Below the pieces are notes generated by a model. That model saw only the letters and a list, made by a program, of their open reading frames with translations, had not been told where the DNA came from and ran no database searches. Source: Sphingomonadales bacterium (GTDB lineage Bacteria; Pseudomonadota; Alphaproteobacteria; Sphingomonadales; Sphingomonadaceae). Taken from it: a DNA stretch of 64,000 bases. A program made the translations under genes and the position numbers. Location: NCBI GenBank assembly GCA_027483465.1, contig JAIXUQ010000031.1, positions 1 through 64,000 of the forward strand, written 5' to 3'. Below, piece after piece: positions 17,550 through 26,068 of the stretch (position 1 is its first letter; every line of letters begins with the position of its first letter).

Positions 17550-18305
17550 ATGGCCGGTTTCTGGACGCGCCGATTGAGCATGGCGACCACGCTGGCGCTG
17601 ACGCTGGCCGGTGCCGGGATGGGAGCAGGGGCAGCCATGGCGGCCGGCCAATCGGCCCAGCCCGCCAACCGTGCAGAAATCGAAGCCATCATCCGCGATT
17701 ATATCCTCAACCATCCCGAGATCATCCCGGAGGCTGTGGCCCGGCTGGAGCAGGCCGAGGCGCGCAAGGCGCTGGCGGCCAACCGTGCTGCCATCGAAAC
17801 CCCGTTTCCCGGCGCGGTCGCTGGCAATCCCAAGGGTGATGTCAAGCTGGTGGTGTTCTTCGATTATGCCTGCCCCTATTGCCGGCAGGGCCACGCCGAT
17901 GTGCAGAAACTGATCGCAGCTGATCCCCAGTTGCAGGTGATCTACCGGGATTTTCCGGTGCTGTCCCCGGCCAGCAGCGAAGCCGCAATGGCCAGCCTTT
18001 CGGCCGCGACGCAGGGCAAATATACCAGTTTCCACAACGCCATGTTTGAAAGCCCCGGCCGGGTCAGCCTGGCCCGCACCATGGGCATCGTGAAAGGCGT
18101 TGGCCTGTCGGAGGCCAAGGTGACCGGGGATCTGAACAACCCGGCGCTGCGGGCGGAACTGGATCGCAACCTGGCGTTGGGCCGGGCGCTGGGCCTCACC
18201 GGCACCCCGTCCTATGTGGTGGGCAATCGCATCCTGTCGGGCGCGGTCGGCTTTGATCAATTGAAGGCAGCCATTGCCACGGCCCGCAGCGATCAGGGCC
18301 GCTGA
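17550..18305 (+). CDS. DsbA-family periplasmic thiol-disulfide protein
   Basis: The 251-residue protein has an N-terminal signal sequence (to about residue 32) and a helical stretch (AEIEAIIRDYILNHPEIIPEA) typical of ScsC/Com1-like DsbA relatives. The thioredoxin fold carries the active site CPYC (108-111, in FFDYACPYC), and the cis-proline loop is GTPSYVV. It probably oxidises or isomerises disulfides in the envelope. The ATG at 17550 follows the M48 stop by 2 bp, and its TGA overlaps the next ATG, so three genes form one unit. Confidence 0.9.
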   Translation: MAGFWTRRLSMATTLALTLAGAGMGAGAAMAAGQSAQPANRAEIEAIIRDYILNHPEIIPEAVARLEQAEARKALAANRAAIETPFPGAVAGNPKGDVKLVVFFDYACPYCRQGHADVQKLIAADPQLQVIYRDFPVLSPASSEAAMASLSAATQGKYTSFHNAMFESPGRVSLARTMGIVKGVGLSEAKVTGDLNNPALRAELDRNLALGRALGLTGTPSYVVGNRILSGAVGFDQLKAAIATARSDQGR

Positions 18306-19057
18306 TGACAGCCCAGACCTTGCGGGGGTTCGATGGCGCCGCCATCGCCGTGACCGAACTGGGCGCGGGCCGGCCGATCCTGCTACTGCACGGCCTGTTT
18401 TCATCGGGCGAGATGAACTGGCGGCGCTATGGCACCGCCGCCGAGCTGGCCAGTGCCGGCTATCGCGTGATCATGCCGGATTTCCGGGCCCATGGCCAAA
18501 GTGCGGCACCCCATGCGGCAGCGGCTTATCCGCCCGATGTGCTGGCGCTCGATATCGAACATGTCATCGTGCAGCTTGGCCTGGGTGCGTTTGATATCGC
18601 GGGCTATTCACTTGGCGCGCGCACGCTGGTGAGGCTGCTGGCGCGCGGACTGAAGCCGGACCGCGCCATCATCGCCGGCATGGGACTGGAAGGGTTGACC
18701 GGCGGCACGGCCCGCGCGGCCTTTTTTGCCCGCGTGGTGCAGCAGCCCGATGGCTGGCCAGCAGGGAGCGCCGAGGCATTTGCCGCCGCCTTCATGCGAC
18801 AGAACAGCGTGGACAGGGTGGCCGTGGGCCATTTGCTCAACAGCTTCGTGGCCACCCCGGCCGAGGTCCTGCGCGGGCTGGACACACGCTGCCTCGTGCT
18901 GTGCGGCCGGGATGATCAGGACAATGGCTCGGCCGCGGCGCTGGCGATGGAGTTGCCCAATGCGGCGCTGGTGGAGATCGAGGGCAATCACATGAGCGCG
19001 GTGACCAAGCCGGATTTTGGCACCACCATGGCGGCGTGGCTGAGCCATCCGCTGTAA
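18305..19057 (+). CDS. Alpha/beta-hydrolase fold protein
   Basis: The 250-residue hydrolase has an oxyanion segment HGLFSSG (residue 29), the nucleophile elbow GYSLG with Ser102, a probable acid Asp near 203 (LCGRDDQ) and His near 229 (EGNHMS). The lid is short. It overlaps the DsbA-like stop by one base (TGATGA). The substrate cannot be predicted; esterase or thioesterase activity is most likely. Confidence 0.85.
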   Translation: MTAQTLRGFDGAAIAVTELGAGRPILLLHGLFSSGEMNWRRYGTAAELASAGYRVIMPDFRAHGQSAAPHAAAAYPPDVLALDIEHVIVQLGLGAFDIAGYSLGARTLVRLLARGLKPDRAIIAGMGLEGLTGGTARAAFFARVVQQPDGWPAGSAEAFAAAFMRQNSVDRVAVGHLLNSFVATPAEVLRGLDTRCLVLCGRDDQDNGSAAALAMELPNAALVEIEGNHMSAVTKPDFGTTMAAWLSHPL

Positions 19058-19068
19058 CTCGGCCCGGT

Positions 19069-19806
19069 TCAGAGCGGGCGGCCGATCCAGTGCAGGGCGG
19101 CGCCATGCCGGGCCAGCCAGCGTCGGGCCTCGGTTGCCTGGGGATCGAGGGCCCGGTTGAGCGCGTGAAATTCGGCGGAATGGTTGGGGTGAACGAGATG
19201 GGCCGCCTCGTGCGCGGCAATGGCGTGGCGCACGAAGCGGGGTGCCATGATGAGGCGCCAGCTATAGGAAATCCGGGCACCCTCTGGCCGGTTCCAGCCA
19301 GCGCAACTGCCCCAGCGGGAGGCCGGATCACCAATTGAGACGCGCGCCACACGGCGGCCAAGCTGGGCCGCAAAGCCGTGTGTGGCCTGTTCCAGATCGG
19401 CCTTTGCGCGGGCCTTCAGCCAGCGCTCGATGCGCAGGGCAACGGAATCGGCCGGCCCGCCCAGGCGCAGATTCTCACCCTGAAATTGCGGTGTGCGGGG
19501 ATGGGATGCCTGCCAATCAATCAGCACCGGGGCGCCATCAATCGGAATGATGAAGCCCGGCGCAAAGGGAATCGGCCGCGGCCAGGCGGCTATGCGGTCG
19601 GCCAGCCAGACCTGGTGCGATTTCAGCAGGGCCAGCGCCGCCGCCTCGCCGCCGCGCACAGGCAGGCTGATCTCCACCGCGCCCGACACGCTGTTGGCTT
19701 TGAGGCGGACGGCGCGGGCGCTGGCACGGCGGGTCACCACCACCGGCACGCTGCGGCCGTTGATCTCGAGCAGGGGGGGAATGGCCGGGCGCGAACGGAA
19801 CAGCAT
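19069..19806 (-). CDS. YgjP/WLM-type zinc metallopeptidase (DUF45)
   Basis: The 245-residue protein contains the metal site HEAAH (in AIAAHEAAHLVHPNHSAEFHAL), with the third histidine in the NHSAEF segment, and the conserved RWGSC segment just before it. These mark the M48-like YgjP family, whose physiological role is poorly known. The ATG at 19804-19806 is chosen because the upstream frame overlaps the YcgN-like gene. It is last in a leftward operon. Confidence 0.85.
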   Translation of the reverse strand: MLFRSRPAIPPLLEINGRSVPVVVTRRASARAVRLKANSVSGAVEISLPVRGGEAAALALLKSHQVWLADRIAAWPRPIPFAPGFIIPIDGAPVLIDWQASHPRTPQFQGENLRLGGPADSVALRIERWLKARAKADLEQATHGFAAQLGRRVARVSIGDPASRWGSCAGWNRPEGARISYSWRLIMAPRFVRHAIAAHEAAHLVHPNHSAEFHALNRALDPQATEARRWLARHGAALHWIGRPL

Positions 19807-19822
19807 TGCCGGGTTCAGCCCA

Positions 19823-20260
19823 TCACAGGGGCTTGTCGATGATATGGTCTTCCAGGTCGCCCACCTGGTCTTCACTGATCACCTTGCCGGCCACCGATTG
19901 GCCCTGCCGGTGAATGGCATCGCGATCCCCGCAGATCAGATGATGCCACGGGGCGAGCCCTTGGCCGCGATGCACCCGCAGATAGGTGCAACTGTCGGGC
20001 AGCCAATCAATGTCTTCAAGCCGATCCGGGGTGAGCCGCACGCATTCGGGCACCAGCGCCTTGCGGTTGCGATAGTCGCGGCACCGCGCGGTGGCGGGAT
20101 CAAGCAGGCGGCAACAGACATTGGTGGGGAAGATCTCGCCGGTCTCCTCATCCTCCAGCTTGTGAACGCAGCATTTTCCGCAGCCGTCGCACAGGCTTTC
20201 CCACTGTTCGCGTGTCATCCGCTGCAGCGGTGTCGTTTCCCAGAATCGCTCAGTGGACAT
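19823..20260 (-). CDS. YcgN-family cysteine-cluster protein (UPF0260)
   Basis: The 145-residue protein has the cysteine-rich pattern of the family: CDGCGKCCVHK near residue 28, then VCCRL, RCRDY, PECVRL, SCTYLRV and ICGD. It probably binds a metal or iron-sulfur cluster; the function is unknown. The ATG at 20258-20260 overlaps the end of the SCO gene by 11 bp, so co-translation is likely. Confidence 0.9.
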   Translation of the reverse strand: MSTERFWETTPLQRMTREQWESLCDGCGKCCVHKLEDEETGEIFPTNVCCRLLDPATARCRDYRNRKALVPECVRLTPDRLEDIDWLPDSCTYLRVHRGQGLAPWHHLICGDRDAIHRQGQSVAGKVISEDQVGDLEDHIIDKPL

Positions 20261-20867
20261 GGGCTGCCAGCATGGCGCTGATGGCTTCAACCGAGAGCCC
20301 CTGGTGCGGCAGAAAGGCAATGGGCCGCCCATCCCGGCCATAAAGATAGACCATGGCGCTGTGATCCATCAGATAATTGCCCGGATCACCGGTTTCCATG
20401 CGCTTGGCATAAACCCCATAAGCCCGTGCCACCGCCGAAATCTGCGCCGGGGTGCCGGTCAACCCGATCAGCCGCGGGTGAAAGGCTGCCACAAAGGGCT
20501 TGAGGACCGCCGGCGTGTCACGACCGGGATCAATGGTGATGAACAGCGGCACCACCTTGGCGGCCCGCGCCGGATCGCTCACTTCAAAGGCCTTGAGCGC
20601 GCGGCCGATCAGCGCCAGATCAGTGGGGCAAACATCGGGGCAGAAGCCATAACCGAAATAGATCAGGCGATAGCGGCCGGCAAAATCGGCCTCGCGCACG
20701 GTCTTGCCATCCTGATCAACAAGGGTGAACGGCCCGCCGAGGCTGGCACCGGCAAGATTGCCCTGCGGCGCTGCGGGCGTGGCATAGCGCATCCACCCCA
20801 GCAGGGCCGCCAACGCCACGGCAATGCCGAGCACAAGCCACAGGCGAACCGCCTTGCCTCTGTTCAT
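20250..20867 (-). CDS. SCO1/SenC family copper chaperone-like protein
   Basis: The 205-residue protein has one N-terminal membrane anchor (residues 8-26) and a thioredoxin fold exposed to the periplasm. Copper ligands are C76 and C80 (GFCPDVCPTD) and H169 (MDHSAM). SCO proteins deliver copper to the CuA site of cytochrome c oxidase or regulate thiol state. No oxidase genes are in the window. It is the first gene of the SCO/YcgN/YgjP leftward unit. Confidence 0.92.
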   Translation of the reverse strand: MNRGKAVRLWLVLGIAVALAALLGWMRYATPAAPQGNLAGASLGGPFTLVDQDGKTVREADFAGRYRLIYFGYGFCPDVCPTDLALIGRALKAFEVSDPARAAKVVPLFITIDPGRDTPAVLKPFVAAFHPRLIGLTGTPAQISAVARAYGVYAKRMETGDPGNYLMDHSAMVYLYGRDGRPIAFLPHQGLSVEAISAMLAAHVH

Positions 20868-20932
20868 CGCCGGCTCAAGTGGCTATTCCCATGCATGGCA
20901 TGACGCATAAGGCGAAAGGCGGGCATTTGTCG

Positions 20933-21520
20933 ATGAAAAGCCAGTTGATGGCCGTGATGATCGCGCTGACGATGGCCAGCCCGGCGGCGGCCCAGTTTTC
21001 GGACAGTTACAATTTCCTCAAGGCGGTGAAGGATCGGGACGTCAACAAGGCGATCGAACTGGCCGACAAGCCGGGCACCACCATTGTCAACGTGCGCGAT
21101 GGCGATACTGGCGAAGCCGCGATCCATATCGTCACCAAACGCTCAGATCTGGGCTGGCTGGGCCTGCTCTACCAGAAGGGCGCCAATCTCAACGCCAAGG
21201 ATCGCGACGGCAACACGCCGCTCATCCTGGCCAGCATCAGCCGCTGGGCCGACGGAGTCGCGACGCTGGTCCGGCTCAAGGCGCAGGTGAATGCCCAGAA
21301 CCGTCTGGGAGAAACCGCCCTGCTGAAAGCCGTGCAGGCGCGCGACACCAATGTCGCCAAGCTGCTGATCGACGCCGGCGCCAACCCCGACATTGCCGAC
21401 AACAGCGGCATTTCGGCAAGGGCGGCCGCAGAGTCCGATCCGCGCGCCGCAGCGGTGGCCAAGCTGATGAAGGATATTCCGGTGAAAGCTCCAAGCCGCA
21501 TGCAGGGCCCCAGCCTTTGA
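20933..21520 (+). CDS. Secreted ankyrin-repeat protein
   Basis: From the ATG at 20933 the 195-residue product has a clear signal peptide (MKSQLMAVMIALTMASPAAAQ) and about four ankyrin repeats (for example GANLNAKDRDGNTPLILAS and GANPDIADNSGISARAA). It is likely periplasmic and mediates a protein contact. The frame is open back to 20879, but that extension lacks a signal sequence. It runs divergently from the SCO gene. Confidence 0.85.
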   Translation: MKSQLMAVMIALTMASPAAAQFSDSYNFLKAVKDRDVNKAIELADKPGTTIVNVRDGDTGEAAIHIVTKRSDLGWLGLLYQKGANLNAKDRDGNTPLILASISRWADGVATLVRLKAQVNAQNRLGETALLKAVQARDTNVAKLLIDAGANPDIADNSGISARAAAESDPRAAAVAKLMKDIPVKAPSRMQGPSL

Positions 21521-21585
21521 TCAGTGGCGCTTGAATGGCTGGAACCATGCGCCGCATGGGCATGGGCCCAGCGAAGGTCTAGGCG

Positions 21586-22884
21586 ATGGCGATGGAAAGG
21601 CCATCGATTGCGGCAGCGGCGTTCGATCGCCCCAGTGTGCGTGTTCGCACCTTGGCCAACATCCGCTGGATTGCCATAGCCGGCCAGCTGATGACCCTGC
21701 TGGTAGTGGGCCTGTGGTTCCGCTTCCCACTGCTCTGGGGTTCACTGTTGGCGGCGATCGGCGCGTCCGCCATTCTCAATATTGGCCTTTCAACGCTCTA
21801 TGAGCGTTCTGACCGGATGACCGGGCGTGAATTGAGCCTGCATCTGGCGTTTGATCTGATACAGGCCGGGGTGTTGCTGTTTCTTACCGGGGGGCTGGCC
21901 AACCCCTTTGCGCTGCTGCTGATCGTGCCGGTCACCATTGCCGCGACCTTGCTGCGCGCGCGCGACATGGGCCCCCTGGTGGCCTTGGCGGGCGGCGTGT
22001 TGATGGTCGTCTGGCTGTGGGCGCAGCCCTTGCCCTGGGCGGGGCCACCGCCGGAGTTTCCGCTGGTCTACCGCTTTGGCATGCTGATTGCCTATGCCCT
22101 CGCGATCGGCTTTTTGGCGGTCTATCTCTGGATGGTTTCAGCAGAGGCCCGTGATCGGGCGCGGGCGCTGGTGGCCACAGAGGCGGCGCTTACCCGCGAA
22201 GCCCGGATGAATGCGCTGGGCAGCCTGGCCGCGGCGGCGGCGCACGAACTGGGTGGGCCGCTCGGATCGATCAGCCTGATCGCGCACAGCCTTGAAGAGC
22301 AACTGGGCGATGATCCGGATTTCGGCGATGATATCCGCCTGCTGGGCGAAGAGGCCAAGCGCAGCCGGCGCATCATGAAGGAATTGTCCACCCGTGCCGA
22401 AGCGGAGGACCCCTTTGCCCTGCTGACCCTTGACCTGCTGCTGCATGAGGTGGCGCAAAGCGTGAAGCCGACCCGTGTGCCGGTGAAAGTGGTGGCGCCG
22501 CTGCCGCAGCCGATGGTGCAACGCTCCCCGGAGCTTCTGCATGCGCTGAACAATCTCGTGTCAAACGCGGTGCGTCATGCCGGCACTGAGGTGCGCATGG
22601 AAACCATCGTCACCCCTTCGGAAATCCGCATTGCCGTATTGGACGACGGGTTTGGCTTTCCCCCCGATCTGCTGCCCCGACTGGGTGAGCCGATGCTGGG
22701 GCCGTCGCGTTCAAAATCCGATTCCACCGGCCTTGGGGTGTTCATCGCCACCACCTTGATCGAACGCACCGGCGGCAGGCTGGCATTCTCCAATCGGCCC
22801 GAGGGCGGTGCCCGCGTGGACGTGCGCTGGCCAAGAGAAATTTTTGAGGTTAATGAAGCCGATCAGGGCCGAGAGGAGTATTGA
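21586..22884 (+). CDS. RegB/PrrB-like sensor histidine kinase lacking the redox cysteine
   Basis: The 432-residue kinase has six membrane helices (about 25-185) with the quinone-site motif GGLANPF (102-108). The H-box AAAAHELGGPLGS has phospho-acceptor His220, and the ATPase has N (NNLVSNAVRHAG), G1 (DDGFGF) and G2 (GLGVF) boxes. In RegB the redox cysteine lies 40 residues after the histidine; here that position is Ser260 (AKRSRRIM), and I found no cysteine in the protein. Quinone sensing may therefore be the main input. The next gene is its response regulator. Confidence 0.9.
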   Translation: MAMERPSIAAAAFDRPSVRVRTLANIRWIAIAGQLMTLLVVGLWFRFPLLWGSLLAAIGASAILNIGLSTLYERSDRMTGRELSLHLAFDLIQAGVLLFLTGGLANPFALLLIVPVTIAATLLRARDMGPLVALAGGVLMVVWLWAQPLPWAGPPPEFPLVYRFGMLIAYALAIGFLAVYLWMVSAEARDRARALVATEAALTREARMNALGSLAAAAAHELGGPLGSISLIAHSLEEQLGDDPDFGDDIRLLGEEAKRSRRIMKELSTRAEAEDPFALLTLDLLLHEVAQSVKPTRVPVKVVAPLPQPMVQRSPELLHALNNLVSNAVRHAGTEVRMETIVTPSEIRIAVLDDGFGFPPDLLPRLGEPMLGPSRSKSDSTGLGVFIATTLIERTGGRLAFSNRPEGGARVDVRWPREIFEVNEADQGREEY

Positions 22885-22886
22885 CG

Positions 22887-23432
22887 ATGGCAACAGAGCC
22901 TGACGCCGAAGGTCGCCCGCTGCTGCTGGTGGATGACGATGCGCCATTCCGCCAACGCCTGTCGGTGTTGCTGGCCCGCAAGGGTTTTGCCGTCACCTCG
23001 GTTGGCAGCATATCCGAAGCCAGGGTTGAAGCGGCGCGGCTGCGGCCCAGCCATGCGGTGGTGGACATGCGGCTGGAAGACGGGAACGGCCTGGATCTGG
23101 TCGCCGAAATGCGGGCGATGAGCCCGGATGCCCGCATCGTGATGCTGACCGGTTATGGCAATCTTGCCACGGCCGTCGCGGCTGTGAAGGCCGGTGCCAT
23201 CGATTATCTGGCCAAGCCGGCAGACCCGGAAGATATCGTCCGCGCACTTTCGGCCGATGGCAGCACCCGGCCCGAAGCGCCGCCAGAACCCATGTCGGCC
23301 GATCGTGTGCGCTGGGAGCATATCCAGCGCGTGTACGAATTGTGTGACCGCAATGTCTCCGAAACGGCGCGGCGCCTGAAAATGCACCGGCGCACCCTGC
23401 AGCGGATCCTGGCCAAACGGTCACCCAAATAA
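22887..23432 (+). CDS. RegA/ActR/PrrA-like response regulator
   Basis: The 181-residue regulator has a receiver domain with acidic pocket VDDD (16-18), phospho-acceptor Asp60 (VVDMRLEDG), Lys110 (LAKPAD), and a Fis-type helix-turn-helix at the C terminus (NVSETARRLKMHRRTLQRIL), with no AAA+ domain. RegA-type regulators control respiration, nitrogen and carbon genes by redox state. GGAG precedes the ATG at 22887. It sits just after the kinase gene's stop. Confidence 0.93.
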   Translation: MATEPDAEGRPLLLVDDDAPFRQRLSVLLARKGFAVTSVGSISEARVEAARLRPSHAVVDMRLEDGNGLDLVAEMRAMSPDARIVMLTGYGNLATAVAAVKAGAIDYLAKPADPEDIVRALSADGSTRPEAPPEPMSADRVRWEHIQRVYELCDRNVSETARRLKMHRRTLQRILAKRSPK

Positions 23433-23448
23433 CGGGTGGCGCGGCGGA

Positions 23449-23913
23449 TCATTCGATTTCGGCGGCCAAGGCTTCTGGATCGACGGATGCCAGCCAGCGT
23501 TGCGCGGCGCGACGTGCAAAAGCGAGCGTGATGGCCTTTCGGCGGGCGGCATTGAGCGGTCGCCAAGGCGCATCGCGCAGGATTTCGGCGTCAAACCGGT
23601 CAGCAATCAGCAGGCCGGTTTCGTGCGGGCGATACGCCTGTGTTTCCAGATCGGATGTCGGGAAGCCTGGCGGGACCGCCCAGAAATAGCGCTCACAATG
23701 GTCGAGATACGTGGTCCATTTCTGATCGCCGCGCAAATCGCCCAGGCTGACCTTGATTTCAACCAGGGTGATGCGGCCAGCGGCATCAATCCCGAGGATG
23801 TCAGCGCGGCGGCCACCAGACAGCGTCACCTCCGCCAAGGGGCTCACCCCAAGCCGCGCCAGCCAGCGGCAGGTGCCGCGCAGCACATCCCGGGCAGGGG
23901 TCGATTGGTTCAA
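23449..23913 (-). CDS. mmcB: MmcB family DNA repair protein
   Basis: The 154-residue protein matches the MmcB family. Its restriction-endonuclease-like core has a GGRRADILGID strand and a VEIKVSLGDLRGDQKW segment holding the PD-(D/E)xK-type residues (D38, E52, K54). In Caulobacter, MmcB takes part in DNA-damage-induced mutagenesis and repair. It is convergent with the RegA-like gene across 16 bp. Confidence 0.88.
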   Translation of the reverse strand: MNQSTPARDVLRGTCRWLARLGVSPLAEVTLSGGRRADILGIDAAGRITLVEIKVSLGDLRGDQKWTTYLDHCERYFWAVPPGFPTSDLETQAYRPHETGLLIADRFDAEILRDAPWRPLNAARRKAITLAFARRAAQRWLASVDPEALAAEIE

Positions 23914-23972
23914 CGCTTCGCGGTCCGGCAGCGCAATGCGTTCAGGAAGACATGCCCGAGCGGCACGCGATT

Positions 23973-24539
23973 TCAGCGATAGAAAACGTGATTGCCGATC
24001 TTGGCAACGCGGGTCAGGCGCCAGCGCGGGTTGAAGCGGACGGCGTGGAAGCTGTGGGCGCCCTTGGCCAGATCATGCCACATGCCCTGCATGGCGATGC
24101 GTGCAACCGCCATCGCGGTGGTGAATGTCGCGCTACCGCGCTGAACCTGCTTTGCAACGAAATTGAACTGGCGCGGCGCCCTGATGACATCACAGACGCC
24201 CTTGCCCCACCGGCCGGACTGGGCGCGGTTGACGACAGCCTGGGCCACAGCCAGTTGGCCATCAAGCGCTTCGCCGCGGCTTTCAAACCACACAGCGGTT
24301 GCCAGGCAATCAATTTCGGCATCGTTGGCAACGACGGGAGCGGAAGCGACCATCTGCACCAGCGCTGGCAATCCGGTGGGTGCTGGCGGAGCACTGGCAG
24401 CAACAACGGTCTCATCTTCGCCCGGGATCAGCGGCAGGCTGGTTTCGGCAAGCGAAGGCGCGGCAACAAGCATCAGCAGCGCACCCAATGTGATGCGTGC
24501 GATCGGCTTGATGCGTGCAAGAATGTCGATTGCAACCAT
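23973..24539 (-). CDS. Cell wall hydrolase (SleB/Hydrolase_2 family)
   Basis: The 188-residue protein has an N-terminal hydrophobic signal or anchor (ITLGALLMLVAAPSLA) followed by a Hydrolase_2 domain with the segment ATAVWFESRGEALDGQLAVA, whose glutamate is the expected catalytic acid. RAPRQFNFV and KGAHSFHA follow. Relatives hydrolyse peptidoglycan, as the spore-cortex enzyme SleB does. The ATG at 24537-24539 is favoured because it leaves a normal signal peptide. Confidence 0.85.
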   Translation of the reverse strand: MVAIDILARIKPIARITLGALLMLVAAPSLAETSLPLIPGEDETVVAASAPPAPTGLPALVQMVASAPVVANDAEIDCLATAVWFESRGEALDGQLAVAQAVVNRAQSGRWGKGVCDVIRAPRQFNFVAKQVQRGSATFTTAMAVARIAMQGMWHDLAKGAHSFHAVRFNPRWRLTRVAKIGNHVFYR

Positions 24540-24572
24540 GGACACGCTTACAGCGTAGCTCCGCGCCGCCAA

Positions 24573-24905
24573 TCAACCGGTGGCCCACCAGCCTGCGACG
24601 AGTTGAGCGGCTTGCGGGATATCCAGTTCAACCACCCACAGATCGGGATCGCGGCGAGTGGCGCGTTCGATCCAGCCCGGGACCGCAGGGCCAATGGCCA
24701 TTTCGGCCAGGCAATAGCCTTGCGCCCCCAGCACGGGGGCAAGCAGCCGTTCCTCGCCCCCCTCACGCACCACCACGGCAATCGCACCGGCCTCGTTGTC
24801 ACCGCGCGCGAGCACAGCCCCGAAGCCCCCCTGCGCTGCCACCTGCCGAAGCAGGATATCGACCCGCATTCGGCTGACCAGCCTCGGCCCGGTTTCAGCG
24901 CTCAC
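24573..24905 (-). CDS. DUF1491 family protein
   Basis: The 110-residue protein starts with GTG at 24903-24905, whose first bases overlap the TGA of ptsN (GTGA). It begins RLVSRMRVDILLRQVAAQ, the conserved start of this alphaproteobacterial family, and contains ERLLAPVLG. Function is unknown. The coupling to ptsN is visible; a nitrogen-related role would be inference only. Confidence 0.82.
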   Translation of the reverse strand: MSAETGPRLVSRMRVDILLRQVAAQGGFGAVLARGDNEAGAIAVVVREGGEERLLAPVLGAQGYCLAEMAIGPAVPGWIERATRRDPDLWVVELDIPQAAQLVAGWWATG

Positions 24906-25384
24906 GATGCAAGCGTGTCTGGCCCGTTGACCACGGCGCGCATGGCTTCTGCATCTGTCGCCAGCCGCAAGGCCGATAATGCCACCGGATCGCGCAGCCA
25001 CCGGCTGATGCGGGCCAGAGCCTTCAAATGGTCCGTTCCAGCACCAGCCGGTGAGAGCAGCATCACGACAATGTCAACGGGCTCGGCATCCGGTGCTTGC
25101 CAATCAATCGCTTGTGGCAATCGGGCAATGACCGCGGCGCAGCGATCCAGCCCCGCCAGGCGGGCGTGTGGAATGGCAACCCCAGCGCCAAAGCCGGTGG
25201 AACCAAGCGCTTCGCGATTCCTGAGCGCCGTCGCCACAAGAGCACCCGGAATGCCGATGCGCGGTTCGGCATAGCGTGCCAATGCCGCAAGCGCCGCATC
25301 GCGCGAAAAGGCTGCCAGGGACGGAATCAAGCCGTCGTCCAGCATCAGGCCGGCGATCGTGGAGGATGGCGCTGTGGTTGCCAT
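24902..25384 (-). CDS. ptsN: Nitrogen-related PTS EIIA protein PtsN
   Basis: The 160-residue EIIA-Ntr domain carries the phospho-accepting His73 in GFGAGVAIPHARL. PtsN takes phosphate from NPr and EI-Ntr and tunes potassium and nitrogen metabolism; it does not carry sugar. The ATG at 25382-25384 starts 10 bp after the hpf stop, and DUF1491 overlaps its end. The usual neighbour rpoN is 9 kb away. Confidence 0.93.
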   Translation of the reverse strand: MATTAPSSTIAGLMLDDGLIPSLAAFSRDAALAALARYAEPRIGIPGALVATALRNREALGSTGFGAGVAIPHARLAGLDRCAAVIARLPQAIDWQAPDAEPVDIVVMLLSPAGAGTDHLKALARISRWLRDPVALSALRLATDAEAMRAVVNGPDTLAS

Positions 25385-25394
25385 TGCCGATTGG

Positions 25395-26024
25395 TCAGCC
25401 CGCCATCGCAGGCTGGCGCGGCGCGCTGGCGGGGTGTTCCCGCGGTTCAACCCAGCCGATGGTGCCGTCTTCCCGGCGATAAACCATGTTGTGATCACCG
25501 GTTGCGCTGTTGACGAACAGCAAGGCGGTCGTGTTGCGCAGATCAAGCATCATCACTGCGTCGCCCACGGTGGCGGTTGGGATGTCCACCCGCGTTTCCG
25601 CGATGATCAGCGGCGCATCCCCAACCGGTTCGGCATCGTCCGGGGAGGCCGCAAAAATCTTGTATTCGGCATTGTCCAGCGGCGGCAGTTCGGCCACGTC
25701 CGGGGTGGCGCGGGCGGCAGCCGGGGAATGCCGGTCCTTCAGGCGGCGCATGTAGCGGCGCAACTGCTTGTCGATCCGTTCGGCAGCGGCATCAAAGGCA
25801 ATATGGGCATCAGCAGCCCGGGCCGAGCCTTTCAGGATCAGATCCGCCATCACATGCATGACGATGTCGCACGCGAAATGCCCATAGGGCGCCGGTCCCA
25901 GCGTAACGTGTGCTGAAAGCGCCCGGGGGAAATGCTTGGCCACCATCGCGCCCAGACGTTCGTGCACATGCTCGCCAAAGGCTGCCCCAGTATCAACCTG
26001 GTGCCCTGAAATGCGGATATCCAT
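25395..26024 (-). CDS. hpf: Long-form ribosome hibernation promoting factor HPF
   Basis: The 209-residue protein has the N-terminal HPF/RaiA domain (MDIRISGHQVDTGAAF, then DIVMHVMADLILKG) and a C-terminal dimerisation domain (DAPLIIAETRVDIP, DLRNTTALLFVNSATG), the long-HPF layout that makes 100S ribosome dimers in stationary phase. The ATG at 26022-26024 is chosen because the extra upstream frame overlaps dnaQ's end. It is followed by ptsN and DUF1491. Confidence 0.94.
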   Translation of the reverse strand: MDIRISGHQVDTGAAFGEHVHERLGAMVAKHFPRALSAHVTLGPAPYGHFACDIVMHVMADLILKGSARAADAHIAFDAAAERIDKQLRRYMRRLKDRHSPAAARATPDVAELPPLDNAEYKIFAASPDDAEPVGDAPLIIAETRVDIPTATVGDAVMMLDLRNTTALLFVNSATGDHNMVYRREDGTIGWVEPREHPASAPRQPAMAG

Positions 26025-26068
26025 GCCTTGATTCTCCCTAACCGCTGTTGACCAGCGACGACTGCCGG

